Source: Tigriopus japonicus
Taxonomy: Eukaryota > Arthropoda > Copepoda > Harpacticoida > Harpacticidae
NCBI GenBank assembly: GCA_010645155.1
Contig: CM021319.1
Span: forward strand, 4,310,094 to 4,374,093
DNA: 64,000 bases
Direction: 5' to 3'
Shown here: in pieces, positions 1 to 13,166 of the stretch
Layout of the letters: each line of letters begins with the position of its first letter
Position numbering within the stretch: the stretch's first letter is position 1
Program-made: the position numbers and the translations under genes
The notes under the pieces: generated by a model
Databases searched by the model: none
What the model was told of the DNA's origin: nothing
What the model saw: the letters and a program-made list of their open reading frames with translations, nothing else

Positions 1-3000
1 GGCAAAAGGCATTCATTCCCTTCATATCCTCTTGAACACCTGGTTCTTTCAGTTTGAAATTGTCGCTAATGAATTGAGCGGACTACGAAATGAATTTGGT
101 TCATTTTATGCCTCATAATTAATTGTGTTTATCAGATGAGTGCCGCCAGTTTATTCATCTTTTCAAATGCATCAAATATTTTATCGGTAAGACGGTTCTT
201 CAGAGTTAGAGAGTGACCTTAAAAGATGACAAAGAATGCAATTTTTAGGTTACGAGGAAGCCTCAAACGTATGCATTAGAAAACTGTTTCAACTGTTTTA
301 ATTTTGAGCACTTTTAGGGCAGTTTTGGAAATGCTTATTGATGTTCTGTCACCCAACTTCCGTTTCTGGCCAAGCTTTTGTTATCTTGTTTTATGACTTA
401 ATAGGAGGGGGCTCGTCGTTCATTCTCAACGTAATCTGCTTTTGTCGGGACCTTTTTCAATTAGCAAAAAACGTAATTAACGAAACACCTTCAAGTACCA
501 GACCATGCTGAAGAAAATTACCATACTGGCGTGACGAAAAGATCCTCAATAAAATTGGAAGGGCAATCTAATGCCCACCATTCTTCATGCCAAGATCTGA
601 GGAAGCCCATTTTCCCAGCAAAATCGACCCTTGTGGCCTCGCTCGTCTCGTTGGAAAGAGTGAAAACTTACAGGAGCAGGTCCAGTAGGTCCCATTGAAT
701 GTACGTAGAACGAAAGTAGTACGATGCATGCACTGCAGTCAGATCTCGTTCCTATAAGCATGCATGCCCAAAGAAAGGAGAAGAAAAGTGAGCCTCTTGC
801 AGGTTCAACGAGTTCCTTAGGAATAAGGAATCCAGTCGTTCCAACATTGCTATTGAGGGCCTTCTCCATGAAAAAGGACCCCGCAAAGTGCTAATTTATG
901 TTCCTTTCACCAGGTCTTCGTCTCCTTTTCTTTTCTTTTCCCTCTCTTCCAATGTCTTACGTTCGTCGTCCTTCCTCCTACAGAAATATGTAGAAGCGAC
1001 CCAGCCTACCAAAAGGATTCACAAGGAAGGCTTGAATGCGAACGAAGGCTGGCTGAAATCGAGGCAGGTCTTCTCTCAATACTTTGCCAAACCTACCCAT
1101 CTAATGCTTGAAGGGCGCATTTATTTGTCCTTCATCCCAAGGACTTCAAATGGCAAATCCTTTTTCCAATACTCTTGAGTCAAATATACTTTTAACAAGG
1201 ATTTAATTAGGTCGTTTTTCTGAACCAAGTGGTTTGTGTATCGTTATTTGACTATAATGATTGATCACCGTCTTCAACCTCATTATCCCAATTGATCAAA
1301 ATTACAGTTACATACAAGGGGTTCTCTTTGTTCGTAGCATTTTGATTTGGCTTCCACCAAGATCATAACTTCCTAGGATTTTTTAAAAAAATAACCTACA
1401 TTGGTGGACTACTTTTGCCCAAACTGTTTCATGTTAAAACGGTGGACAGTAACTGAAAATATATTCTTGCAAGAAGGAAATCAGTATTGAAACAACTGTT
1501 TAATTTTAGCCTAATGTCTTTAGTGGCCCTTTGATGACCATTTTTGTACTCGTTTCAGATCTTTAAAAAGTTCGGGAGAGGTTTCACTGTGATCCAAGAA
1601 AGCAATCACGAAACCTATTGCATGTGTCTAGCGGAGAGTCCACTAGTAGATGTTGATCACATCAAATCCTTCTCGAGTTTTCTTGCTTTGGTTTGTGCTA
1701 TTTCTAGAATCATTAGTATGTTTTTCCTTGTTCTTTTCCAGATGTTCTAATAGGCTCATTAAACTAATTACCCTAATTAACCGCAATGGAATTTCATAGA
1801 TATAAGTGTTTCTAGACATGAGTTCAAAATGTTAATGCCCTAGAGCGCACAGGGACCACTTTTTTACTCTTTTGAAGAATCCAAATTACTCTCATCGTCA
1901 AACAATGATATGTGAATGTTTGTGATTTGTTGTTGCTCTAACCGTAAGACCTACTGTTTCCATTGCTGTACTGAAGTAGATTTTTTTGGTCCCTGCATTC
2001 TGAGCTCCACAGCCAATGAGGACTTTTGAGGATGCACAGTATTGTGAATAACTCCCAAATAGTGTTCACTTTGTACCTTTGTTGGAACGAAGTTAATTGT
2101 ATTCCACGCTCTGTTTGGGATCAACTGCAATACCAAAATGAACAAAACAGATTTAAATTGTAGCAAAATATGGGATTTTACATTTCTCCATTGACTTTTT
2201 TTGCAATCATACATGCTGAACCTTTTTTTTGCATTTTTAGTGGTCTGGAGAAAGATGATTTGGAGAGAAAAAATATGTTCTTAAGCCATTAAACTCAGTC
2301 TTGGATTCTTCACCGTGTCACAATCTTCGAGAACATCCACTTGATTTGGCAGCAATGATCGATTTCACTCCAATTTTCCGTGAATAAGCATTTGCCATTT
2401 GTAACGAATCTATTCGATCCTGTAAAAACCTTCCAAGCTTTGGTCCTCTTAATCGACCGAAGCGAACGACCGAGGAGGATTTTTGTAGGAATAGCAAGTC
2501 TTCCTTTCGACGCTTCGTTAAAACAAAAATATATTTAAAAAACATGGATCAGTTTTTCTTTCCGAGCATTGGGTTCGACGTTTATTAGCCAAATTGAAAG
2601 GTTATAAAGTTGGTCCACTTTTCATTATCTACATAGTAGCTTGGCCTGGAAGACTGGTAGGTGAGACTCGAAAGGGCAGGAAGGGGGAACACGGAGATGG
2701 TGGGAAAGAAAGAAAGGAAGTAAAGAAACTAAGCGACACATCGACACTTCCAAGCCATAAAGCTTCATTCCCCCTGCTGGAATGAAGTCCATTTCTTGGG
2801 TCTTGGAATGACCCAAAACATTGAATGTGAAGCACATTTTGTACACGTTCTCCCCACACCACGTTGTGACCTGAAACTCGGAGAAACATTCACGTCTGCT
2901 TAGGTCTTCGTTCGTCCGTCGATGTCGGAGTTCATTCGTCCATACAAGATACGTGCTATATCGACCATCCACGACCATGCCATTTATCCTAAACCTCTCA

Positions 3001-4794
3001 ACTAGAATCCTGCGAGAAACAGACCCTCATCCTCGGATTTTCTCATCCCATTCCGCTGGCTTAACTGAGACGACCTCGACAATGGCGGGATGGGCCCTTC
3101 TATTGCTCACAAATAAGTGGCCCTAATGTATCTTTTACGAGATGGGGGTCATTTTGATGGAGTTGCACGATTCCTCCTTGGCCAGCTTTCTTTTGTCACA
3201 AGACAAGCTCAAAATGAGAGGTGCCAAAATCACTAGCCGCTTGAAATATTTAGCGTAATGTCAAGGCGAAGGCTTTAAAGCAAACACATTTAGATTCAAA
3301 TTACTAGTCTCAATTTGGCAAACAGCTTTCGAATCTCATCTCTCCTGCAAGCTTTTTGAATTATGGCACTCTGCCCCAAACGTTGATGCCCCAACAAAAA
3401 GATGGAGAAGTTGGACCTGTGGAAATCATTTAATCACAACCAGGTATGTTTGTCCCATTGACAGGTGGTACTCTTTTTCTAATCTCGTCATGTACTTTCG
3501 TTAGATTTTCTAACGTTTGTTAGGGATTTAGAGAAAACAAATCATCATTGCGAGACTTCATGTTGATCTCATAGGATATGAAAAACATTTGATATTGGCA
3601 ATCTTAAGAACACCTTTCTTAATATGTTACAACTTGAAGTTGCATATTGCAGAACTCGTGCACTTTTCTTGCATGAAGTTCATTTATTTGACGTTGAGAT
3701 TAGAATATGAAGTACATTCACAAAACGTTTAAAAACTTGCTTTATGGAAGAACACTTTTTTGGCTAAAATCCTACCAGTAGTTATTATCAGTTTAAAAAA
3801 CTACCACTTTCTTGAATTGTTACTTATCAACTGTAGAAAACATCAAACTGCTTTACCAAAGCCCAAGATTCCTGTTAGTGTTCAAAGCATTTGAAACAGT
3901 TGTCATCTCCACAACCAACATTCCTGTGGGCCCTGGACAGCCTTTTTGAGAACGAGTTAGCTAACTCTTTGCCTGGTGTGGCCTAGTGGCTTTGGGAATT
4001 GGGGATGCGGTCTGAAGTTGCCAAAATGGCCCTTTAATGACATCGTCAATTCTCGTAAAAGTAGCCACATGAACGCGTGGAAAGGATGCCATTCTCGGAT
4101 ACGGACATTGGACCCATCCCAACCTAACCCAACAAGCACAGGCATGGCTGAGAGACTAGTTTGAGACCAAGGACAATGCTTGAATATCGCTTTTCTTTGG
4201 GAAAATTGCCCAACGCGATGTCGTCGGCTTTGTTCCTTTCAGAATGAAACCATTGCATGCACTTGGAGTTGAATCGTTTTTAGATGGTTCATTTTATGAT
4301 ACACAGCCGGAAAAAGCACACACTCGGGTCAAATTTTCAACCAATCCTTTTTTTTAAGTATGTTGGCTTTTGGGGACCAGAAAACACCCCCTTTGTAACC
4401 TTTGATTTGGAATTTGTTTGGTAAACCCCAAGTTTACTTAGAATGTGCATAGGGCGCGCCGTTAGCAACGAACAACCTGATTGACTACTATAGGGGTCAC
4501 ATTTAAAGATTCCAAATCTCTTTATATAGTACAAACTTATCTCCACATACCTTCGCCGCCAAGAAAATAAGAATTGCTCATTGGAATGAAATGAAGGTAC
4601 GACGGTAGGTCTTTATCTTTAATCTCTGCCCAAAAGGTGCATCATAACCTTTGAAGAAAGAACAAAACTAGTTTCTTTGACTTGTTTAGGAATTCGAGTT
4701 TAGTCAGTAAGCGTTAGGGTCTGATCTCGGACGAATCATCATTGGTGAGAAGAACACTCGCATCGCACCACATTAAAAATTTTCACCAACGAGA
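1..4794. other. Intergenic, no supported gene
   Basis: AT-rich DNA upstream of the cystathionine gamma-lyase-like gene. Short open frames occur on both strands, but none shows a recognisable domain or a chain of phase-compatible exons. The region just before 4795 should hold the promoter and 5' UTR of that gene. I see no clear TATA box or other promoter element. Confidence 0.6.
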
Positions 4795-7700
4795 ATGGAG
4801 CGAAGTTTCTCAACGTTGTCCCTTCATACCAGGCTTTCCAAGTGAGTGATTCTTTCAGCTTGGATAGGTCTGCCTTTTCGTGGCATTTATTATGTTCTGC
4901 CTGGCTGCTTATCGGGTGTAGGTTTGACTCGAATTAATGAGCTACGTCCATTTGTTCCACGATAGTGTGAGATGGATCCATTTTCGTGCGAAAGCCAATC
5001 CAAATGAGAATCATTTGTTTCGATCAGGATTTGTGACGGCAAACACGACCCTTCACTTTTGCCTTCTAAAGTTGGAGCCATAGCTACGCACATGTATTGT
5101 CATCGTCGTTGTTTTTGTTGTTGCTTCAACTTCAGTGGGCGGGGCAGCTTGATTTCATGATTACCTTGTCTAAACTGATTATAACATTAGCTTCTTCTTA
5201 AATGTCCTCGTGAAAAGGAAATATTGGCCATTGAGATATAATTCTAATTGAAAAAATTGCTTCATTTTGAAACGAGCCAGATTAAAGCTTGAAAACTGAT
5301 GGGCGCTTTGCTGACAGCAATGTGTAATCTTCGACTAATGGTTAGATCATTTCAATTGTCAGGGAGGAAGAGGATGGTTCTACCGGCGTGGTCCCATCCA
5401 TAACGAATGCAGCCACCTTCAAGACCACCTCGGACTATATCCTAGGCGAGGGTAATGCCTATTGTTATGGGCGGTATGGGAACACCACTCGTAACACTTT
5501 GGAAGCCACCATCGCCAAATTGGAAGGAGCAACTCAAGCGTTCTCCTTCAGTTCGGGTGAGTCGTGGAAATACGCGTACCAAGATTTGAGAGGCTGTAAC
5601 AATTAAAGAAAGTTCGTCGTTGGGAGACAATCCGGTTAATTTGAAGTTTTGATTACTATGAAGCACCGGTTTTGGTTCCCGTTTTGGTGCCAAGTATTGA
5701 ATTCAGTGTAGTAGCCTCATTTCGTTAAAAAATGAATTTGCAACACAAAAAAGGTAAAAATATATTTCCTGGAGGCATCTGGCATTTTATTGGAGGCTTA
5801 TATTAAGCCTTTTGAGAGAGGATAGTGGTTATTGAAAGAAGTCTGAAGTTTAATCTAATAATTCATAATATTTTATACTTGATCAAGACAATTTATATGC
5901 AAACGAAATCATGAAACTGCCACCGTTGCGATTCCATTTTCGGGGGTGTCAATTCATATTTTAGTTTCTCTTGCGCATTTTATGACAATGCCATTTGTCT
6001 TTCATCAAGTTCTTGCAATCCACTACTGAGTTTTCCAATAGCCCCATAAAAGGGTAAATGTGAATGATGAGAGGTGGAAATTACTTTTGTTCCTATGTCT
6101 CTTCTCGCAGTTCGTTGCGAACACGTACATACGTACTACTGCTCCACTCGTTGCTAAACAATAATATCCATGTCATTGTCTACCACAACCCCTCAGTTTT
6201 TTGCTAGCCCATGTCCCCAGGTGCAAAAGGGAATATGATGGAACACTTGGAACACTTAGGGAATTACACTGTGAAACGAAAGAAAGTGGACAGGGTGTCG
6301 ATTGGTCGTCTTTGTTCGAAAATGCGCACCTTCATTTATCATCTGAACAATGCCCAAGAGTGAGTGATCCATATTCTCCAAAACGAAAATGGAGGTATGG
6401 ACATGGCAGGAGGAACAGGGGACACTGTTAACAGCAAATCAAGTAGTTACGTCCTCTTTGGACACTCTCCACAATTATCACAGTTTGATGGATCACACAA
6501 CAAGTAATCAAGAACAAACTTCATATAAATCCATTTATTTTTGCATCAAATCAAGGTGATCATGTGATATGGTGGTATAAATTGCAACGAGATCCGCCAT
6601 GTTGTTCCTGATTTTCTATTTTTAGAAAGTAATCTCATTCCAGACCCAAGATGATATTTGATGGTTATGAAGCGTTTCTTGTTCCATTTTTCATTCTCGT
6701 CCCATTAGTCACCTCGGGAATTCCCTCGTTCCAGGATTACGACATGGAGATATGAGATTGGGGAATGGTTGAGAGTTATTATTTTCCTTTCTTTCATTCT
6801 ACAATCCTTGCACCACTTATCAAAGAGAATCATGAAAACAATAAAGAAGGCGTCTCAACTCTCAACGTCCTAACATCTTCAAACTCGCTTAAAGCAGAAT
6901 AAGAAGGATGAAGAAGGCGAGGCAAACGAGGCTATCGCCCTGCTGCCATCCGGTATACAAAAAAGCTGGCTCAAGTCCATGATGAATGATAGTGAGCCCC
7001 TCTTGTTCCACCCCCAGGGTGGTTCCGTAACTGCTTTTTCCTCCCTATATCGTTTTTCAATCGAGTATACGTACATGTAAGCTCACGCTCTAACGATCTG
7101 AAGTTCAAGAGAAGCTCGTACGTGACACCCTACACTAGTGATGGGCACTTTCTGCGTCAGAACTAGTGAGGGAAAGTTGAGTGAGACAATGAAACTTTGG
7201 CAGGGAATTGATTAAATTGCACAGACGATTATCGATAAAACCAAAAAAAAAAATAGCTTATCATTTTCGAAATTCAAAACTGAAAAATATAAATGTAGGT
7301 CAAGACTATTTGTTATTTCCCAGGATAACACAAATAGCCTTGTCATGAAAACATCTTCACTCACAAAGATGAATAGTCGTTTTGGCTCACAATGGAACAT
7401 GTAAAATAAAGGACTGAACTTCCTTACTGAAATGGTTCCGGTTTTCAATTCCAAACTCAGGTTTCGGAGGTAAATCCAAATCTCACGAAGGAAGTGGTTG
7501 CAGCTAAAAAGTGGATTTACAATGCTTTTCGCTCACATGGTGAGGCGATGTTGGAATGAAGGGCATCCTGAAATTCGATGCTTTCGTTTTTTTGCAAGTT
7601 TGACGCAGCTAGTATTGGTTAACCCTAACTTTCTGCGAAGGGAACTGGATAGCATTGATCTTGATCCGGAGCCTGATCCATTCGACAAAGGTAAAGAAAG

Positions 7701-10700
7701 CCATTCGTTTGAATGAGAAAATGGGAAGAACTCTTTGGACTCAATCTCTCTTGTACATCCGTGATAGGCATATTTGTGCTTGGAAGGCAGCATGTTTCTC
7801 TTAAATGAGTTGCTCTAACTTGCACAAAGGTGTTGGAGATGATGCCTTCTACTTTAAGTGAGCAATTACGGAGTGAAAAGGAGATAGATAAATATCCCAA
7901 ATGTTGTGATAATTATTGGACCTGACATACAAAAGGGTTTACGTCAAACTATGGACGAAAGCAATATTCGTCTATCGGTTTATCTAAAGGGGTGAAAAAA
8001 CAATGAATGTTTTCTTTAGCGACATCGTAAGCTGAGTATTCGTTTGAAGCTAACTCAGAGATTTGCTTTTCCCCCTCTCCATTTTCCCTCCTCACGAGCG
8101 CAATTTTTCCACTTGCAGTACATGCACCTGCAGTACCCTAAGGTTGTTTTTTTTTAAATGAAACTACTTGCTCAAATTGAACAGAACTTATCATTCAATA
8201 TTTTACTTTCAGGAATGGCCGCTACTAGCGCTGTGGTCGATGGCTTGTTGAAACAAGGCGATGAAGTTGTGGCCTCAAAACAGGTTTGGTCTTGCACGGG
8301 GACTCTAGTTTGGTCTAGTGCACTATGATTAAAGAGTACAATCATAAAGTGTGGCATCGAGTGCATCTTATGTGGCAACAGATTGCACTTTCAATGGTAC
8401 GCATGTACTTGTAGCATAGGTTTTGAACGAACTAAAGTGCCTCAAATGTTAATTTAGGATTCATAATGAACTTTCAATGGCTTTTTTGTTGAATTGTTAA
8501 GCAAACTTCCCTTATTATCAGCGTGAAAAGCTTGACAATAAAAAAGAATTTCAGGTATAACCCATAAAAAGTTTGTGGAATTCAGTTGAAAGCACTCCTC
8601 CATCCACATTTCAGGTGGTTTAGTTTGTCTAAAACTGACGTGTGACAGTTCTTCTCTGCAAATCCTTGAGGTTCATGGAAAGTTCGAGCTGTTGCCAAAT
8701 AAAATGAACGAGATGAAGCACTTTATGAGTGTCCTCCTTCCTTGGTCCAGTAGAGATGTTGATATTTTCTTTGAAACAAAAAAGCTAGGCGAAGATTAAT
8801 TTCTTTGTGTTTTGAATTTGGTCTAATATTAAGATGCCAAAACTCTTTATCAACCAAAAACAACACCAAGAGCAAAAAAGCAACCCCCTTGATTGGCTTT
8901 TTTTGCACTAGAATTACACCCATTATTTAAAAAGATTTATAGATCACACAAGGGCACTTGATCACACAATGTCCGACGTTTTCAATCCCTGACATCTGAT
9001 CCCTTCAAGAACTTTTATTTAAATCCCACAAAAAATGTCAAGTTTTGTCTGCTTAGAGCAGGGGTTGGCAACAACTTTTGGGTCAAGGCCCACCAAATTT
9101 GAATACCCACAAATTAACGATTAAAGAGCTTTGGGCCCAAGAGTAAAGTTGTATGGATGTCTCGCTATTTGACTTTCCCGCAGCTCCTGGCCCCACCAAA
9201 TACCACCCTTGGGTCCACACGTGGGTAGCGACCCATCGGTTGCCTACCCCTGCCTTAGAGGTATCAAATTTACTTTACTCATGGGCCATTAGCTCTGAAA
9301 GACTTAAATTGAAGCCATTTGTACTTACAAGGTTTCATTAGGCCCTTATGGAACCTAATAAGTACAAATGATTAGGGTGTCAATAATTGTCCCACCAATC
9401 CAATTTTGATGAATTTTGACCCAAAAGTTTATTGCTGACCTTGGTCTACAACAGTTTTTGTAACAGAAATGACATACTAAAAAACACCCCTTCCATTTTT
9501 ATTGAAATTAAGAGATTTTTCGTTTTGCAAATATGTCTATACTTTTGCCATGGATTTTTTTCTTTTTTTTTTTCTTTTTTGGAGCTGAAACACAAGGCAT
9601 TTCCAGTCGAAGTTCCCTTGTTTGGATTGGTTAGACATGTTCCAAATTTGACAACAACAAATCGAGCCATCCAATGCAATTTGATGTAAAAGGGATACAA
9701 AATGGATGGATTCGATACAACTTGACACACATCATCAATAAGTTCACCACCGCGTCCCATGGTTGGCATTGGATAAGTGATAGAAATCCCAAAACAAAAG
9801 GCTCGTCGAGTGTTCGAGCCTCTTGGCGAAGAATTGAACCGAAAATGTCGCATCACTTTTCGAGCCAACACGACTATCTTTTTTCGGTGCCACTTTGTGA
9901 CACGATTATCCATGCTCGCGCAAATACATTCAGCAGGAATTCTTCGTCCTTTAGAGCCCATTTACTCTTTTATAGTTTAAAGGAAAGGATGCTATTTGTT
10001 GAAAACAACTCGAGGTTTAGTTGAAAGCCTGCCCAGTTATTACTGATTGGTGGTCATCTCTTTTTTGTTAATTTTCCAAGTTTTTCCGATCCTTTCCCAA
10101 TATGTTAGTCTGGTAGAGTGAACCTAAAATTGCTAGTTTCGACAATCTCAATATTGAATTACGTAGAGCAGGGGTAAGCAACCGATGGGCTGTGACCCAC
10201 ATGTGGGGCCCAAGGGTAGTCTTGATGGGCCCAGGAGCAATGGTGTTAGTCCATAGTATAGTGGGCCCGCGAGCAGTCCATGTTACACGTGGTACATGTA
10301 CACGTTTGCCCAAAGCTCTTTGATCGTCAATTTGTGGGCCCCTAAACCTACTAATGTCTGTTTGGTGGGCCCCTGAACCTACCAATGTCTGTTTGGTGGG
10401 CCCCTGAACCTACCAATGTCTGTTTGGTGGGCCCAGACAACAAGTTATCAAATTTGGTGGGCCTTGACCCAAGAACTGTTGCCAACCCCTGATATAGAGT
10501 GTGACAGAAGGAGAGTAAAATATTTGACATTTTTACCACTCCAATGACTATCCAAAAGCTCTAGCCAATGTTGAAGGGTCCAAGGGCAAAAAGGGCTATT
10601 TTGAAGGTTGCGTAGAAATAAGACAAAAATCCGTTCAATGTCCAAAAGAGATGTTTTTGAATCAACCCTGCCTTTATCCTCTACATGCATGCATATTCTC

Positions 10701-12159
10701 TTCTAAGCTCGGGGACCAGTCTGCAGAAAATTCTGTACATGGAAAGGGACTCCATCAAGAGCTCTTAGCAAGCCAATTTAATCAAACTTGGAACCCGCCC
10801 AGATGTTGCGAGGGAAATTGAAGGGGTCTTACACTCTTTTTGCCTTCGTCACCCTCAGGGCCATAGGCAGCCACTATCCAAGGAGGGTGTGTGCTATAAT
10901 AGGTTGCCTGGTTATGGGTGATGCAGATATGAAAGTCCCAAGAGTGTTATTTATAGTTCCCTTCTGTTAAATGACTTTTTTGGGGTTGTCCCCTGTCTGT
11001 CGCTTAGACGATCAAGACCCTATTTTTCAAAAAGGGAACGCAAAAATTGGACCCAATTTGGATGATCCCTATGAGTATATTCTCCATGACGAATGATTTA
11101 TCTTATATTACACGTTTATTTCTTTTTCAGATGTACGGTGGGACTTATTCCTTGTTTACAGGAGACCTCCATAAATTTGGCGTGAGCCTCAAATTGGTAG
11201 ACAGTCCCACTGTTGATGACGTGGTCCCAGTTTTGACCGCGAAAACTCGAATGGTTTGGCTAGAAGTATGTTCCAACCCTTTATTGAAGATCATGGACAT
11301 TGCTAAGATGGTCAAAGCCATCAAAGGATTCAACCCTGACATCATTATTTGTATTGACAACACCTTCCTCTCTCCATTCATCGTGGTGAGTCTTTTGACT
11401 TCGTAATTGACATAGAACGGCAAATTCTTGAACTTTCCACTATATTGATATATTTAGAAGCCCTTGGCATTTGGTGTGGACGTGGTGATGCACTCCATGT
11501 CCAAATATTACGGCGGCCATTGTGACATTATCATGGGATGTCTGGCTCTAAATAATCCCGAACTAGGCCAACAAATACTGCGATCCCAACGCATGCGTGG
11601 AGGCGTGCCTTCGGCTTTTGATTGTTACCTCATGATCCGATCCATCTATACGTTGGAGGCAGGGTTTTAGAGGATTTCTTACATCTTTTCACAATCTTCT
11701 TACAACCTTCATTCGTGTTGTTAGATCCGAATGATGAAGCATCACGAGAATGCCCTGGCCGTGGCCAAATATCTAGCCGATCATCCCTGTATTGCAGAAG
11801 TGGTTCACCCATTGTTGCCCAATCATCCCTCTCACGAACTGGCCAAGCAACAGCATGAAGGTCGTCATTCCGGTATGATTGCCTTCACTATCAAAGGGGG
11901 TAAATCCGAGGCTCAGAAGTTCTTCGACAACTTGAAGTTTATCACGTATGCCGTGAGTTTGGGCGGTGTTCACTCGTTGATCAGCCATCCAATGAGTACA
12001 ACTCATAGTTTTTTGAAACCCGAGGATTGTGCTGCTGTAGGAATTCATGGAGGAACCGTGCGATTCTCAGTGGGAATCGAAAACATCGAAGATATTAAAA
12101 GTGAATTGGACTGTGCCCTTCGAGCAGCCTTGAATATGTACGAAGTTGTAGAACCTTAG
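4795..12159 (+). CDS. Cystathionine gamma-lyase-like PLP enzyme, six exons
   Basis: Exons: 4795-4841, 5363-5556, 8213-8283, 11131-11385, 11458-11658 and 11725-12159. Phases agree at every junction, giving about 400 residues, close to the roughly 405 of human CTH. The start MERSFSTLSLHTR aligns with the usual family N-terminus. Family hallmarks are the YGRYGNTTRN active-site segment, SSGMAAT, YGGT, the IDNTF PLP aspartate segment, the PLP lysine in SMSKYYGGHCD, and SLGG followed by HPMSTTH near the C-terminus. The family is a cytosolic trans-sulfuration fold-type I enzyme that cleaves cystathionine to cysteine. Two positions tied to specificity in human CTH (E59 and E339, from memory) read C (YCYGR) and V (AVSLGG) here, so the preferred substrate is uncertain; methionine gamma-lyase-like activity is an alternative. 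Intron 5 appears to be GC-AG. Introns 2 and 3 are long (2.7 and 2.8 kb), and intron 3 carries MITEs. Confidence 0.88.
8316..8739. mobile_element. Degenerate TAGAGCAC-family MITE in intron 3
   Basis: The left arm starts TAGTGCACTATGATTAAAGAG and the right arm carries the inverted counterpart ending near GCACTTTATGAGTG. The 8-nt flanks GTTTGGTC and CCTTGGTC match at 6 of 8 positions, consistent with an aged 8-bp target duplication. The arms resemble those of the intact copy at 25706-26158. Confidence 0.6.
9059..9252. mobile_element. hAT-like MITE (CAGGGGTTGGCAAC termini)
   Basis: A 194-bp element with terminal inverted repeats CAGGGGTTGGCAAC and GTTGCCTACCCCTG. It is flanked by GCTTAGAG (9051-9058) and CCTTAGAG (9253-9260), an 8-bp target duplication with one mismatch. 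The termini and 8-bp duplication are typical of hAT non-autonomous elements. It lies in intron 3 of the lyase-like gene and has no coding capacity. Confidence 0.82.
10169..10491. mobile_element. hAT-like MITE with internal 31-bp tandem repeats
   Basis: A 323-bp relative of the 9059 element. Ends are CAGGGGTAAGCAACCG and GTTGCCAACCCCTG. Flanks ACGTAGAG and ATATAGAG match at 6 of 8 positions. It contains three tandem copies of a 31-bp unit around 10339-10434 (core AATGTCTGTTTGGTGGGCCC). Confidence 0.8.
10339..10434 (+). repeat. 31-bp tandem repeat, three copies
   Basis: Three near-identical copies of a unit whose core is CCTACCAATGTCTGTTTGG sit inside the hAT-like MITE. The first copy differs by a few substitutions; copies two and three are identical over most of their length. 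Confidence 0.85.
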
Positions 12160-12209
12160 CTCGTGTGTGTGTGGCCGTTCTAAATACATTCAATCACCCT
12201 GATACGTCT

Positions 12210-12545
12210 TTAGTTTTGTCTTCTCGTTTTGGGAAACACCTCATCCACTTTGGAGGCGATCTCTTTCCAATTACTGTCGTACATATTGAAGACCTTCATC
12301 TTCATCTCGGCTGGGTACATCATGTCATCCATACTCTTCTCCAAGGCCGTTTTGTCTGCCACCAAGTGAGTTGATGGATCATTGGACGCATCGAACAAAT
12401 TGAACCATGCACCTGGGATGCGATTCCATTTTTGAAAATAGGCATTAGACGATGCGAGTAAGTCCGTTCGGAAGGAAATCATGACCATTTCACAAACGAT
12501 GAAAGCGCTCAAGAGCACGAGAGCGACCTTTTTGCCCCCCACCAT
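12210..12545 (-). CDS. Small single-pass membrane protein, unknown
   Basis: An uninterrupted frame of 111 residues starting MVGGKKVALVLLSAF. Residues about 7-25 form one strongly hydrophobic segment directly after a short Lys-containing N-terminus, so this is either a signal anchor or an uncleaved signal peptide. The rest is polar, with NAYFQKWNRIPGAWFNLFD, then a charged helical stretch, and a basic end PKTRRQN. The gene converges on the lyase-like gene with only 50 nt between stop codons. I do not recognise a family. Support is the long open frame, plausible membrane topology, good ATG context and position; there is no homology evidence. An upstream 5' UTR exon is possible. Confidence 0.6.
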   Translation of the reverse strand: MVGGKKVALVLLSAFIVCEMVMISFRTDLLASSNAYFQKWNRIPGAWFNLFDASNDPSTHLVADKTALEKSMDDMMYPAEMKMKVFNMYDSNWKEIASKVDEVFPKTRRQN

Positions 12546-13166
12546 GTCACTCACTCACTTATTTTGGACGACTTCTTGCACCGATCTTAACTTGGATCAC
12601 TCATCAAACCTCAAAGACAAATGTCCACGTCAAGACCTTTCTTTCTTTTGTTACTAGAGCAACCTCTGGCCGCAATCATTTTCGCCAAAGAGCTGGTGGC
12701 ACACATGTTCAGACCCTTCGAGACAGGTACAAGACACTGACAGAGAATGACTCCACAAAAAAGCCGAAGCCTTCAATACAATATAGCGGCGTGTGAATGT
12801 GTACAGTACACTTTCCACAGAACACGTGCCTTAATAGATTGCAATGGCTCTCCACGACACTGCATCCAAATCAGATTGTCACCATGATGTCTAGATTCGG
12901 GAAGAGTCTCGACCTACTTACCACAATTGATTGAGATGTACCCTTGCATTTCCGAATCTTTTGATGACAACAAAGCACATATACAATTCGTTGGTGAAAG
13001 GAGCTCAAAAGGGCTTCAAAGGAGTTCATTTTATTTCGTATTCTATTTTCTAAAGGTAATGAATGTAATGTCCGAAAACAAGACCACAAAAGGAATTCAC
13101 AATTTCACAGCCGTTCAGGCCCCTTCCCCGCGCCTCATAAAAGATGATCATGTGTTTTTCGCCATT
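12546..13166. other. Intergenic between two minus-strand genes
   Basis: Should contain the promoter of the small membrane protein and the 3' end of the W-x-Y-R repeat gene. No repeat, RNA gene or further exon was recognised. Confidence 0.5.

Noticed and set aside
585..869. Minus-strand frame starting MEKALNSNVGTTG with a strong GTAAGT donor near 672
   Set aside because: Could be a first exon of a gene leaving the window logic unsupported: no phase-matching partner exon was found and the sequence has no recognisable domain.
1558..1670. Possible exon after CGTTTCAG (IFKKFGRGFTVIQ)
   Set aside because: A good acceptor, but no donor or partner exon, and it does not align with the N-terminus of the lyase-like protein, whose first exon is well explained at 4795.
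3978..4150. tRNA-like A-box (TGGCCTAGTGG) segment
   Set aside because: No B-box at a suitable distance and no acceptor-stem pairing.
9446..9961. 171-codon open frame on the minus strand
   Set aside because: Long for chance, but a 116-codon frame overlaps it on the other strand. It has no recognisable domain, ends in a Lys/Phe homopolymer stretch, and lies inside intron 3 of the lyase-like gene.
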